Source of the DNA: an uncultured Eubacteriaceae bacterium
GTDB taxonomy: Bacteria; Bacillota; Clostridia; Lachnospirales; CAG-274
Direction: 5' to 3'
NCBI GenBank assembly: GCA_938042265.1
Contig: CALIRN010000368.1
Coordinates: 1 to 21,752 of the forward strand
Length of the DNA: 21,752 nt
Shown: piece after piece, positions 7,259 through 14,229 of the stretch
Numbering within the stretch: position 1 is the first letter of the stretch
Layout: each line of letters begins with the position of its first letter
Translations under genes and position numbers: made by a program
The notes under the pieces: generated by a model
What the model was told of the DNA's origin: nothing
Seen by the model: only the letters and a program-made list of their open reading frames with translations
Databases searched by the model: none

Positions 7259-8224
7259 TTATTCTTCTCCTATTATAAAGCCGTTATTTGTAAGCATTTT
7301 AATGTCATCTGCAGCACCATTTCCCACTGTGGTGAGCATATCGCCTGTAATGGTTGCGTTGGCACCTGATTTAAATGCTTTAAGACCTCCGTCCTTCATA
7401 AATTTTCTGCCTGCCGCAAGTCTTATCTGCGCAGTAGGATTAATAAATCTGAATATGGCAATTACCATTAATATTTCATCATAGGAGGGGGTAGGAATAT
7501 CGGTAAAAAAAGTTCCCTCAAGAGGAAGATATATATTTAACGGTATGGATTTAATGCCGAGCTCTCTCAGCTTAAATGCCATATCAGTTCTGTCCTCCAT
7601 GGTTTCCCCAATACCTATTATACCGCCGGAACAGACGTCAAGACCTACGGACTGAGCATCCTTTATAAGCCTTATTTTATCTGAATATGTGTGTGTTGTG
7701 CAGATAAAAGGAAAATATCTTTCGGAGGTTTCAAGGTTGGCGTGATAACGCTTAACACCTGCATTTTTTAGACCTAAAAGCTGCTCTCTTGTAAGCAACC
7801 CGTGGGAGGCGCATTGAGAAATTCCCTTACACTCTTCATTTGCTTTGGAATAAATTTTAACAGCCCTTTTATAATCGGTAGCATTTAATGTTCTGCCGGA
7901 GGTAACTATGGAAAAGCAGTCAATTTTAAAGTCTCTTGCTTTTTTACAGGCTTTTATGTAGGTGTCATAGTCAATAAAGCCGTGATTGTCAAGATCGCTT
8001 TTTACATTGTGGGATTGCACGCAGAATTTGCAGTCCTCGCTGCAGCGGCCGCATTTTCCATTAATAATAGAGCAAAGGTCAACTCTGCTGCCGCAAAGAG
8101 CTGCACGTATTTTATCGGCAGCCTTTGAAAGTTCATCAAGGTCAGCTTTAAGCAAAATCTCCGTAACCTGCTCTTTTGTTATCGGTATGCCGTTAAGTAT
8201 GTTATTTGTTAAATTTTCAAGCAT
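7259..8224 (-). CDS. bioB: Biotin synthase BioB
   Basis: The 321-aa radical-SAM enzyme inserts sulfur into dethiobiotin, the last step of biotin synthesis. The [4Fe-4S] SAM cluster motif is C61-SED-C65-KF-C68, followed by 'VQS' as in BioB. Further landmarks are 'YHANLETS', 'CSGGIIGIGET' and 'SIPLNIYLP'. The C-terminal part contains 'RLAAGRK'. Length is in the family range. No bioA, bioD or bioF is nearby, so the cell may use imported dethiobiotin or genes elsewhere. It is first gene of the bioB-bioY operon, preceded by a GAGGTGA site and a promoter flanked by two BirA operators. Confidence 0.95.
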   Translation of the reverse strand: MLENLTNNILNGIPITKEQVTEILLKADLDELSKAADKIRAALCGSRVDLCSIINGKCGRCSEDCKFCVQSHNVKSDLDNHGFIDYDTYIKACKKARDFKIDCFSIVTSGRTLNATDYKRAVKIYSKANEECKGISQCASHGLLTREQLLGLKNAGVKRYHANLETSERYFPFICTTHTYSDKIRLIKDAQSVGLDVCSGGIIGIGETMEDRTDMAFKLRELGIKSIPLNIYLPLEGTFFTDIPTPSYDEILMVIAIFRFINPTAQIRLAAGRKFMKDGGLKAFKSGANATITGDMLTTVGNGAADDIKMLTNNGFIIGEE

Positions 8225-8236
8225 AAATTCACCTCA

Positions 8237-8269
8237 TTGTAAACCTATAATTTTACAAGTGGTTTACGT
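8237..8269 (-). promoter_or_regulatory. BirA operator, proximal
   Basis: In plus-strand reading there is TTGTAAACC (8237-8245), 15 nt, then GGTTTACGT (8261-8269). This matches the biotin-repressor box (TTGTAAACC-N15-GGTTTACAA type). It lies just downstream of the predicted transcription start, in the bioB leader. Confidence 0.9.
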
Positions 8270-8278
8270 TATGAAACT

Positions 8279-8307
8279 ATTTTATCATTTTAGCATTATA
8301 TTGTCAA
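8279..8307 (-). promoter_or_regulatory. Sigma-A promoter of bioB-bioY
   Basis: Minus-strand TTGACA (8302-8307), 17-nt spacer, TAAAAT (8279-8284). The -35 box sits inside the distal BirA operator. Confidence 0.8.
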
Positions 8308-8333
8308 CCCAATATCATAAATATGGTTTACAA
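8301..8333 (-). promoter_or_regulatory. BirA operator, distal (overlaps -35)
   Basis: TTGTCAACC (8301-8309), 15 nt, GGTTTACAA (8325-8333): a second complete biotin-repressor box, 64 bp from the first. One half-site contains the -35 hexamer of the bio promoter. Confidence 0.85.
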
Positions 8334-8341
8334 TACTGCAT

Positions 8342-8368
8342 AAAAATACCGTACCATTTGGTACGGTA
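8342..8368 (-). terminator. Intrinsic terminator of the Nudix/membrane-protein operon
   Basis: Minus strand: TACCGTACC-AAAT-GGTACGGTA (8347-8368), a 9-bp stem followed by five T. It lies directly after the stop of the acidic membrane protein gene. Confidence 0.85.
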
Positions 8369-8375
8369 CAGATGC

Positions 8376-8660
8376 TCATTCCTCTGTTTCCTCCTCATAA
8401 TCAAGAGCGTGGTAATCTTCCTTTATATCATCATCTTCATCATCGGCATAATCCTCATAATCAAACTCGTCATAATCATCATCAAAGTCAGCATAGTCAC
8501 CCCAGACCATTTTATCCTTAAACTTAAGCACAAGCAACACTGTTACAAGCACAATAACTGCCACACCTGCAAGTATAAGTATTACTGTTTTGGCGGTATT
8601 TCTTTTTTCAAAGCGCCTTATGAAGTTTCTGATTTCCTCAATACCAAGTTCATTTCTCAT
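8376..8660 (-). CDS. Small single-span membrane protein with acidic tail
   Basis: The 94-aa product has three parts. There is a charged N-terminus ('LGIEEIRNFIRRFEKRNTAK', ~5-24), one membrane helix ('VILILAGVAVIVLVTVLLVL', ~25-44), and a tail of about 45 residues that is almost wholly Asp, Glu and Tyr. ATG has a perfect GGAGGT site. It lies 45 bp downstream of the Nudix gene and shares its terminator, so it is probably the second gene of that operon. The positive N-terminus suggests an inside N-terminus with the acidic tail outside, though an inside tail is possible. I do not recognise a named family. Acidic tails may bind cations or basic partners; that is conjecture. Confidence 0.75.
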   Translation of the reverse strand: MRNELGIEEIRNFIRRFEKRNTAKTVILILAGVAVIVLVTVLLVLKFKDKMVWGDYADFDDDYDEFDYEDYADDEDDDIKEDYHALDYEEETEE

Positions 8661-8705
8661 AATATGGACCTCCTGTCATTATTTTTGTCTGAAAGGCTGA
8701 AATAA

Positions 8706-9146
8706 TCAGCTATTTTTTAATTCTCTGTTTTTATAGTCATTATATTCGGCATAGGCACGACGCATTATCTGCTTTTCATCATGAAATTTAAGCAGGTAAA
8801 AGGCCTCGTGTTGTTTATAAAAGCCTGCGTCGGCAAAAAATTCCTCTGCCTGAGGTTTGCAATCGAAGGAGTCGGTTATCATAAGATACCAGTGTACAGT
8901 TTTATTTATAATATCATTACTCCCCCTGAAGGTATACTGTGTTTTACCGATATACTTAATTATTTCGGCATCAACGTTTGTTTCCTCCTTTACTTCTCTC
9001 AGGGCGGTCTGCTTAAAGGTTTCACCTGATTCGACAGTGCCTTTTGGCATTACCCAGCCCATATATCGCCCGTTTTGGTTTTTATAAAGCAACAGAACCT
9101 TGTCCTTGTGGATAACAACGCCGCCGCAGCTAACTGCTTCAATCAT
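8706..9146 (-). CDS. Nudix hydrolase
   Basis: The start at 9146 (146 aa) is set by GGAGG at 9154-9158; the longer frame from TTG at 9191 lacks a site. Nudix hydrolases cleave nucleoside diphosphates linked to another moiety. The Nudix box is G36-x5-E42-x7-R50-E51-V-x-E54-E55-x-N57-V. It is complete for the catalytic and Mg-binding Glu residues, with Asn in place of the usual penultimate Gly. 'CGGVVIHKDKVLLLYK' and 'GWVMPKGTVESGE' are typical of small diadenosine-polyphosphate or ADP-ribose hydrolases; the actual substrate cannot be read from sequence. It is first gene of an operon with the acidic membrane protein. Confidence 0.9.
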   Translation of the reverse strand: MIEAVSCGGVVIHKDKVLLLYKNQNGRYMGWVMPKGTVESGETFKQTALREVKEETNVDAEIIKYIGKTQYTFRGSNDIINKTVHWYLMITDSFDCKPQAEEFFADAGFYKQHEAFYLLKFHDEKQIMRRAYAEYNDYKNRELKNS

Positions 9147-9207
9147 GGCAATACCTCCGATTCTGTTTAAAAATGACAGATATACTGTCAAAACATATAT
9201 TGAGTTT

Positions 9208-9236
9208 ATTATACACCTAATTTATAAACATTTCAA
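9208..9236 (-). promoter_or_regulatory. Sigma-A promoter of the Nudix operon
   Basis: Minus-strand TTGAAA (9231-9236), 17-nt spacer, TATAAT (9208-9213). It gives a leader of about 55 nt. Confidence 0.75.
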
Positions 9237-9237
9237 C

Positions 9238-9256
9238 CAAAAAAGCAAATTTTGCT
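9238..9256 (-). terminator. Weak intrinsic terminator after prsW
   Basis: Minus-strand AGCA-loop-TGCT (9244-9256) followed by a T-run (9238-9243), about 10 bp after the prsW stop. The stem is only four pairs, so this is tentative. Confidence 0.4.
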
Positions 9257-9266
9257 AAAAAATAAA

Positions 9267-9932
9267 TTAAATGAAGGGTGACCTTTGTATATGTTTATTG
9301 ATTAAAGAGTTTGATTTTACCCAAAGATATATTATAAATGTAAAAAAGGGCAGAAAATAAAGAGGCGTTTTAACAAAAAGTATAAAGTCATAAATACTGT
9401 GGAGGATATATGGATATATAATTGAATAAAAAGTATATATTGTTTTTTTCTCAATACAGGCGATTGAAAAGTAATAGCCCATAAATACACCGAATATACC
9501 ATGCCCCGGCACGGAGAATACGGCACGTAAAAAGGCAGTGGTGTAACCGCCCAGATGGGGGTTAAAAACATAAAAGATATTTTCAATTAATGCAAAACCC
9601 AGAGAGATAAATACGGCATATACAATTCCGTCAAAGGGCTCATTCAGGTTGGAGTTGTAACCCAGCAGCAGATAAAGCACTGTAAATTTAAACCCCTCCT
9701 CCACAGGGGCTATGGCAATAAAGCTCATATAAAAGGCATAAAAGGGCTGTGTATGATCAGACAGCCTGTCTATAATATATACTTCGCAGGGAATAATTGC
9801 ACCAGTTAAAAGACTGCCGTAAAAAATTGACAGAGTAAGGAGGGTGAGAGGCTCCTGCTCAGCTCTGTCCAGCCTGTATATATAGGCGCATATAATAATT
9901 ACAGGCAGTACGGCAAGAAATAAAAGAAGCAT
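9267..9932 (-). CDS. PrsW-family intramembrane glutamic protease
   Basis: The 221-aa protein has about seven membrane segments. It shows the conserved motifs of PrsW: 'RAEQEP' after the first helix, the catalytic-type E78-E79-G-F-K82, 'FALIEN' with E117-N118, 'PGHGIFG' with H144, and 'HSIYD' with H178. In Bacillus subtilis PrsW cuts the anti-sigma factor RsiW at site 1, starting a regulated cascade. No sigma/anti-sigma pair is in the window, so the substrate here is unknown. It follows dnaC by 44 bp on the same strand with an AAGGA site, so it may be cotranscribed with the replication genes. Confidence 0.9.
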   Translation of the reverse strand: MLLLFLAVLPVIIICAYIYRLDRAEQEPLTLLTLSIFYGSLLTGAIIPCEVYIIDRLSDHTQPFYAFYMSFIAIAPVEEGFKFTVLYLLLGYNSNLNEPFDGIVYAVFISLGFALIENIFYVFNPHLGGYTTAFLRAVFSVPGHGIFGVFMGYYFSIACIEKKTIYTFYSIIYPYILHSIYDFILFVKTPLYFLPFFTFIIYLWVKSNSLINKHIQRSPFI

Positions 9933-9976
9933 ACCGAAAAAATCCTTTTGTTTTTAAACAGTATGCCTCAAAATAG

Positions 9977-10948
9977 TTATTTCATACGTATATCATTTCC
10001 GTAAAAGTGGTGAACAGTGTAATTGCCCACAATACGTGATACAACTCTGTCGGAATATGGGGCGGAAAGCTCAGCAGGCCTAAGATTGGAGGAAATAACA
10101 GTGGATTTTTTATTAATAAGCCTGCTGTTTATTACATTGAATATTTCAGCAGCAGTAACGGAATTGGGTGACTCCGTACCTAAGTCATCTATTATAAGCA
10201 AATCCGCATCAAAAAGCATATCCACAGCTTCATCAGCCTCATCCAGCTCTTCGTGACGGAAGCGGTTTTTTTCAAGCAGTGAAGCAAGAGAGTACGCGGT
10301 CATATAAATTACACTTAATCCCCTGTCAAGCATACACTTTGCAATGCAGGAGCACATAAAGGTCTTGCCGAGCCCCGAATTACCGTAAAAGTAGAAGTTA
10401 AAGCAATTATTTTGTTCGGGGGCTGTCTGAGAAAGCACATCCTCAAGAATACTGCTCATATTTACCATTGGAGTAAGATCCTCATCGGGGTAAGGAGTGT
10501 TTGAATAGTGGTGCAGATCAAAATTATCAAAGTTTTCAAACTGAAGTACATTTTCAAGGTTTGATGCCGCATAATATTTTTTAATAAGCCTTTTCTTCAT
10601 ACAGCTGCATTTTTGGCTGTTGATATAACCTGTGTCCTTACATTGGGGACAGGTGTATATTGGAGCAAGATATTCCTCTGTAATGCCTATGCTGTTTAGT
10701 GCAGTTGCCTTTTTGCTGTTTAATGTGTTAACCTGATTGGCAATATTGCTTATTTCAGCCTTGGGTGCATGGTTTACCGTAAGCCTTGTAAGCTTTACGC
10801 CAAGCTCCTTAAGCTGTATGTCAATATCCCTGACAACAGGCAGACGGTTATAAACTTGTTCCCTGCGCTTTTCGGCAAGCAGGGTATTTTTGTATCTTTC
10901 GTTTTCGTATTCCCTTTGAATTTGTCTGTAAATATCCTGTTTATTCAT
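9977..10948 (-). CDS. DnaC/DnaI-type helicase loader ATPase
   Basis: The 323-aa AAA+ protein loads the replicative helicase at origins and restarted forks. The N-terminal part is coiled coil (~15-80), then a zinc-binding cluster C100-x2-C103-'KDTGY'-C114-x-C116, as in Gram-positive DnaI. The ATPase domain has Walker A G189-NSGLG-K195-T and Walker B 'LLIIDDLG' (D254-D255). The conserved C-terminal basic residues are in 'SRIVGNY'. Its ATG overlaps the dnaD-like gene stop (ATGA, 4 bp), so the two are translationally coupled. It could also be named DnaC in Clostridia. The coupling to a DnaD-domain protein argues for a primosome role rather than an IstB transposition helper. Confidence 0.9.
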   Translation of the reverse strand: MNKQDIYRQIQREYENERYKNTLLAEKRREQVYNRLPVVRDIDIQLKELGVKLTRLTVNHAPKAEISNIANQVNTLNSKKATALNSIGITEEYLAPIYTCPQCKDTGYINSQKCSCMKKRLIKKYYAASNLENVLQFENFDNFDLHHYSNTPYPDEDLTPMVNMSSILEDVLSQTAPEQNNCFNFYFYGNSGLGKTFMCSCIAKCMLDRGLSVIYMTAYSLASLLEKNRFRHEELDEADEAVDMLFDADLLIIDDLGTESPNSVTAAEIFNVINSRLINKKSTVISSNLRPAELSAPYSDRVVSRIVGNYTVHHFYGNDIRMK

Positions 10949-11976
10949 TTATTAGCCCTCTGTTTCTTACGCTTTATTGCTGCTTCTATTTCCTCATCGG
11001 AGTATACAGGCTGATTGTAGTTTACAAATTTTGTAGGCTTAATCTGCATTTGAACTGTTGCCGGCCTGCTGTCGGGCTTAGCCGATTTGGCTGCTTTTTT
11101 TTGCCTGAATGCAAGGTCGTAGGCATCTAACTGTGACAGGGTTTTTATGTTATTTTTCTGCCAGTCAAGCAAAATGCCGTTTGCATAGTCAAAGCTTGGC
11201 TTTCCTGTTTTTACAACTGTGCGTTCACAGGCAAGCTTAATAAGCTCCACAGGTGTTTTAAGACCGTAAAGCCAGTTGTTCATATATGTAATTTCTTTAT
11301 CTATGGGGTTTCTGCCCGATATACCGAAGGAGGACATAATTTCTTTGTATTTGCTGTAATAGGTGTTTATGTATTCCTCTGCTGCCTCGGAGGAATTAAT
11401 GCCTTTTTCCGCCCAGTCGCAGGCGGTTTTTTCAACATATCTCATTGGCTTGCCCTCACAGTGGTTAAATAAAATCAATATTACCTCGTCAGGCAGACCA
11501 AGCCAGGTGGAAAAGCCTATAACCGTACTTAAATCGGCAGCGCTGAAAGGCTTTGCGTAGATTTTTTCAACTGCCTGTACAAGCTGCTGGGTATCAGGGC
11601 TTGTTTCCAGTATTCCTTTAATATCGTCAGCGGTGTACACAGGTTTTACGGGTGATATTTGCCTTGCGGGAGCTGCCTCGGGTATTTTACTGCTGTCGGT
11701 AAGCTCAATAAATTCTATTATACAATCAGCGTCTGATTTTGTGAGCTTAATAACACCCTGTTCTGCCCAGTATTCCCAAGCCTTTATTACGTCTGATTCA
11801 AGTATTCCGAGCCTGCCTGAAATATCGCTGTTGCTCAGCTTCTCACCGGAAAGAGCATACTTTAAGGCATATATATAAATTACGGAAAATACAGATGCCT
11901 TTGCATCAGGCATATATTTTTCTATAAAAACGTTACTTATCGGTGTAACTGCCGCAGGAGCTTTAAATATAGTCAT
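10945..11976 (-). CDS. DnaD/DnaB-domain replication initiation protein
   Basis: The 343-aa product has an N-terminal winged-helix part (~20-90: 'LSGEKLSNSDISGRLGILES', 'AWEYWAEQGVI'), a linker, and two copies of the DnaD-like (DnaB_2) fold. The first is ~120-200 with 'FSAADLSTVIGFSTWLGLP', the second ~210-290 with 'IDKEITYMNNWLYGL' and the YxxxI-type 'FDYANGILLDW'. Such proteins remodel DNA and recruit the loader/helicase pair in Firmicutes primosomes. It is first gene of a dnaD-dnaC-prsW cluster, with ATGA overlap to dnaC. An extended -10 promoter lies ~40 bp upstream. The ribosome binding site is weak (GAGAAAG), so the start is a little uncertain. Confidence 0.88.
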   Translation of the reverse strand: MTIFKAPAAVTPISNVFIEKYMPDAKASVFSVIYIYALKYALSGEKLSNSDISGRLGILESDVIKAWEYWAEQGVIKLTKSDADCIIEFIELTDSSKIPEAAPARQISPVKPVYTADDIKGILETSPDTQQLVQAVEKIYAKPFSAADLSTVIGFSTWLGLPDEVILILFNHCEGKPMRYVEKTACDWAEKGINSSEAAEEYINTYYSKYKEIMSSFGISGRNPIDKEITYMNNWLYGLKTPVELIKLACERTVVKTGKPSFDYANGILLDWQKNNIKTLSQLDAYDLAFRQKKAAKSAKPDSRPATVQMQIKPTKFVNYNQPVYSDEEIEAAIKRKKQRANK

Positions 11977-12013
11977 AAAAATTCACACTTTCTCTTTGTT
12001 AACTGTAAAAAAG

Positions 12014-12022
12014 ATTATAACA
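12014..12022 (-). promoter_or_regulatory. Extended -10 promoter of dnaD-dnaC
   Basis: Minus-strand TGT-TATAAT (12014-12022) ~40 bp before the start codon; no good -35 hexamer. Confidence 0.5.
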
Positions 12023-12249
12023 TATTGAGACAAAAAAGAAAAGCACTAGGCGGAAATAAAATTTTTTAATATTTATAATTATATTAAGCCGGAGCTTTGC
12101 TTCGAAGTTTATAGAATGTTTATATTTAATTTAAGTGCGGTTAAATATAATTTAATATTAAATTAAACTGTATGGTTTATAAGCTTTTTTGTTTTCCAAG
12201 CTTGATTTGGCGAATAGCCTTTTTATCAGGAAGAAATTGATGTGAATGA

Positions 12250-12366
12250 TGGCTTGACATTAACATGCTGAGAGAAAATATAGAGGAGGATATGGCAGAT
12301 TCAAAATATATTGAAACGGTCTGGGGAGTGGGTTATCGTTTCAGAGCATGGGACAGTAAAAATTGA
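12250..12366 (+). pseudogene. Remnant of an OmpR/PhoB-type response regulator (C-terminal end)
   Basis: In one frame ending at TGA 12364-12366 the sequence reads 'DINMLRENIEED' and then 'KYIETVWGVGYRFRAW'. This is the last helix, wing and GYRF signature of the winged-helix effector domain of OmpR-family response regulators. Only about 36 codons remain. An in-frame TGA (12247-12249) lies just upstream, and no receiver domain or histidine kinase is present. The 11977-12249 stretch before it is AT-rich and otherwise featureless. It is a fossil of a lost two-component system. Confidence 0.75.
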
Positions 12367-12400
12367 CTGTAGTAATAATATCGGATTTTTCGGTACACTG

Positions 12401-12435
12401 AAACGGGTATTCAGCAAATGAATACCCGTTTTATG
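12401..12435. terminator. Hairpin terminator, possibly bidirectional
   Basis: AAACGGGTATTCA (12401-12413) pairs with TGAATACCCGTTT (12419-12431), 13 bp with a 5-nt loop, and a T-rich tail on the plus strand. It sits just beyond the gloA stop and just after the response-regulator remnant. Confidence 0.75.
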
Positions 12436-12439
12436 CTTT

Positions 12440-12811
12440 TTATCTTTTTGGAACAATTTCAATCCAGTAATTATCGGGATCATTTATAAAATAAATACCC
12501 ATTGACGGATTTTCATAACAGATGCAGCCCATTTCCTTGTGTTTTTTATAGGCTGCGTCAAAATCATCGGTAATAAAGGCAAGATGAAATTCATTGTCAC
12601 CTAAATTATAGCTGTCCTTTTCCCAATCCCTGAGCCATGTAAGCTCAAGGCTGTGAGCTGTTGTACCATCGCCTAAAAATACTATTATAAAGCTGCCATC
12701 GGCAGCTTCCTTACGGCGTACTTCAATAAGTCCAAGTGCCTCCTCATAAAATCTGATTGATTTGTCCAAATCAATTACGTTAAAATTATTGTGTGCAAAA
12801 GTAAATTTCAT
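12440..12811 (-). CDS. gloA: Lactoylglutathione lyase-type glyoxalase I
   Basis: The 123-aa protein has the vicinal-oxygen-chelate fold. The four metal ligands expected for glyoxalase I are all in place: H7 ('AHNNFNV'), E56 ('SLELTW'), H76 ('FHLAF') and E118 ('YWIEIVP'). 'IRFYEEALGL' and 'FINDPDNYWIE' are further family landmarks. It would isomerise the hemithioacetal of methylglyoxal and a low-molecular thiol; Clostridia often lack glutathione, so the thiol is uncertain. It starts 1 nt after the stop of the MBL-fold gene, whose last codons (AAG GAG GAT) supply the ribosome binding site. The two genes thus form one translationally linked unit. Confidence 0.88.
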   Translation of the reverse strand: MKFTFAHNNFNVIDLDKSIRFYEEALGLIEVRRKEAADGSFIIVFLGDGTTAHSLELTWLRDWEKDSYNLGDNEFHLAFITDDFDAAYKKHKEMGCICYENPSMGIYFINDPDNYWIEIVPKR

Positions 12812-12812
12812 A

Positions 12813-13517
12813 TTAATCCTCCTTTATTGTAAAGGTTTCACCCTTATGCTTTGCATTGCGGAAAATAGCGTTCATTTCAGGACCCATTGTAAGGGCAAGT
12901 TCATTTGCCATACTGTAATTGTCCCAAAGATGCATTGGAAATATGTTTTCAGCATTGGCATATTCCAAAAAAATTTTTATACCCTTTTGTCTTATTTCGC
13001 TGCTTTGCCTCGAATCAAGAGGCAAAAAAGCCAATTTAAAGTACATACCCCCAAGCTTTTTTATTTCGTTAATGTAATCAGCCTCCATTTTACGGTTATA
13101 ATAGCTGCTTTCCTCCTCCCACTGCCAGTCATTTAAATCACCTGCGTGATATATAAGTCTGCCGTCCTCATCAACAATAAAGGCGACACCCAAATCCGTT
13201 GATTTAAGGGTTTTTATGCCTATATTGTCTATAATTACAGTCTGTGAGGGCGAAATAAAGTCAACCTTTGCAGAAAGCTCCAAAGGTACACGGCTTTTAA
13301 AAATATCGTCAGACAGTATGTAATGTACTGAAGGGTGTGAAGCAGTAGCCTCAAACAGCTTTTCGGAAAAATGGTCACCGTGGGAATGGCTTGCAAAGCA
13401 GTACAACGGCTTATTATTATTTAAAGGCGGTATTTTTCCGTCAAAGTAGTCAAATAAAAATAGATTTTTATCGCTTTCAACTAAAAAGCAGCTGTGCATA
13501 ATATAGGTTACCTGCAT
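12813..13517 (-). CDS. MBL-fold metallo-hydrolase
   Basis: The 234-aa protein begins with 'VTYIMHSCFLVE', as in the UlaG-like branch of metallo-beta-lactamase-fold hydrolases. It carries the zinc motif H44-S-H46-G-D48-H49, a later 'HAGDLNDW' Asp ligand and 'MHLWDNYS' with a C-terminal His. ATG has an AAAGGAGG site. It is cotranscribed with glyoxalase I, which makes a glyoxalase II-like thioester hydrolase role tempting. However, the sequence does not look like classical GloB, so the substrate is open. No signal peptide; cytoplasmic. Confidence 0.85.
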   Translation of the reverse strand: MQVTYIMHSCFLVESDKNLFLFDYFDGKIPPLNNNKPLYCFASHSHGDHFSEKLFEATASHPSVHYILSDDIFKSRVPLELSAKVDFISPSQTVIIDNIGIKTLKSTDLGVAFIVDEDGRLIYHAGDLNDWQWEEESSYYNRKMEADYINEIKKLGGMYFKLAFLPLDSRQSSEIRQKGIKIFLEYANAENIFPMHLWDNYSMANELALTMGPEMNAIFRNAKHKGETFTIKED

Positions 13518-13663
13518 AGAAAACCTCCTTTAAACGGTATACCGATTAATTTACGTCTGAAAACGGGCTTGCAGATCTTTGAACAAAGACTGTTTCAGTT
13601 TCATTAAATCAGTACCTGAAATATAAGCTTATTATAATATATTTTCTGCAATTAAGCAAGAAG

Positions 13664-13692
13664 TTGACATTGAATAAACGATATGATATAAT
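13664..13692 (+). promoter_or_regulatory. Strong sigma-A promoter of structured RNA
   Basis: TTGACA (13664-13669), 17-nt spacer, TGA-TATAAT (-10 at 13687-13692). Both hexamers are perfect and the -10 is extended. The predicted start is at about 13699, just before the closing helix of the RNA. Confidence 0.85.
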
Positions 13693-13698
13693 TTTAAG

Positions 13699-14007
13699 AC
13701 AAGGTCAAAGATATTTGTACTCCACTTACGCTATGCACTTCAGAATTTTTGCCTACGGCAAAAACAAGCTATGCCCGGCGTATTTCTTCCAGGTTCTCCC
13801 ATAACCAACAGATGCCTTTGGCATTCACATTCAGTTGGAGCTTGAACTCCTACTGAATGTGTGAGTAAATATCCTCCGCTTTAGAAGCGGGAGACTTACT
13901 CTATTGGTTAAATAAAAGATAATTCATATCTTCCATTTGGTAAGACCTCCTTTTGATTTTTGGTTTGCGGCAGCCGTGAATCTATTATATCAAAAGGAGT
14001 TTTTTTG
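13699..14007 (+). ncRNA. ~300-nt structured non-coding RNA (raiA-RNA candidate)
   Basis: No credible ORF is present, but dense complementary pairing is. A closing helix joins GGTC/GACC (13703-13706/13944-13947) and AAGATAT/ATATCTT (13708-13714/13926-13932). TACGC/GCGTA (13727-13731/13778-13782) encloses the hairpin TTTTTGCC-TAC-GGCAAAAA (13746-13764). AACCAA/TTGGTT (13803-13808/13904-13909) encloses a three-hairpin junction. Its hairpins are ATGCC-TTT-GGCAT (13812-13824), CACATTCAGT/ACTGAATGTG (13826-13861), and GAGTAA/TTACTC (13863-13901) with CTCCGCTT/AAGCGGGAG inside. A consensus promoter precedes it and an intrinsic terminator ends it. Size, ends-together architecture and host class fit the raiA RNA family of Firmicutes. 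That name comes from memory of the motif and is unverified; the structured RNA itself is well supported. Confidence 0.75.
13947..14007 (+). terminator. Intrinsic terminator of the structured RNA
   Basis: CTCCTTTTGAT (13947-13957) pairs perfectly with ATCAAAAGGAG (13989-13999), with a 31-nt loop, followed by a run of seven or more T. The left arm overlaps an anti-Shine-Dalgarno-like ACCTCCTTT (13945-13953). Confidence 0.8.
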
Positions 14008-14229
14008 CAAAGACATAATATTGATTGGCTTTGGTACTGTCATAGGTATCATGAGGAAAAAGGGTGATTGCTTACTGTTGGCAGTATTTCGTATCCTTTT
14101 AAACTTGTGATAAAATCTGACGTATATATCTAAGGAAATAATGTTGATTTATAAAAATAATATAGCTTTTCAGCGGTGAGTAATCATTGTTTCCTTAAAA
14201 ATAAAAATTTGTTTGTTTGGAGGCAAATT

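Noticed and set aside
7986..8705. Long open frame of 239 codons on the plus strand
   Set aside because: It is antisense to bioB, the BirA-controlled promoter, a terminator and the acidic membrane protein. Its composition is that of a shadow frame.
9144..9191. Upstream TTG start extending the Nudix protein by 15 residues
   Set aside because: The TTG belongs to a TTGACA sequence without a ribosome binding site, whereas GGAGG stands 7 nt before the internal ATG, where family homology begins.
12762..13136. 124-codon plus-strand frame
   Set aside because: It lies antisense to the clear MBL-fold gene and has no ribosome binding site.
13860..13915. Resemblance of the CTCCGCTT/AAGCGGGAG hairpin to an IS200/IS605 right end
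   Set aside because: No tnpA or tnpB remnant is present, and this hairpin fits inside a larger paired architecture with its own promoter and terminator. It is kept only as an alternative.
13902..13950. Minus-strand 11-codon ORF (MEDMNYLLFNQ) with a perfect AGGAGG, and a TTTGCA-N17-TATAAT pair on the same strand near 13985-14007
   Set aside because: The AGGAGG is the complement of the CCTCC arm of the plus-strand terminator, and the promoter-like pair lies in the same terminator and its tail. The plus strand has the better promoter and a proper T-run, so the RNA is assigned there.
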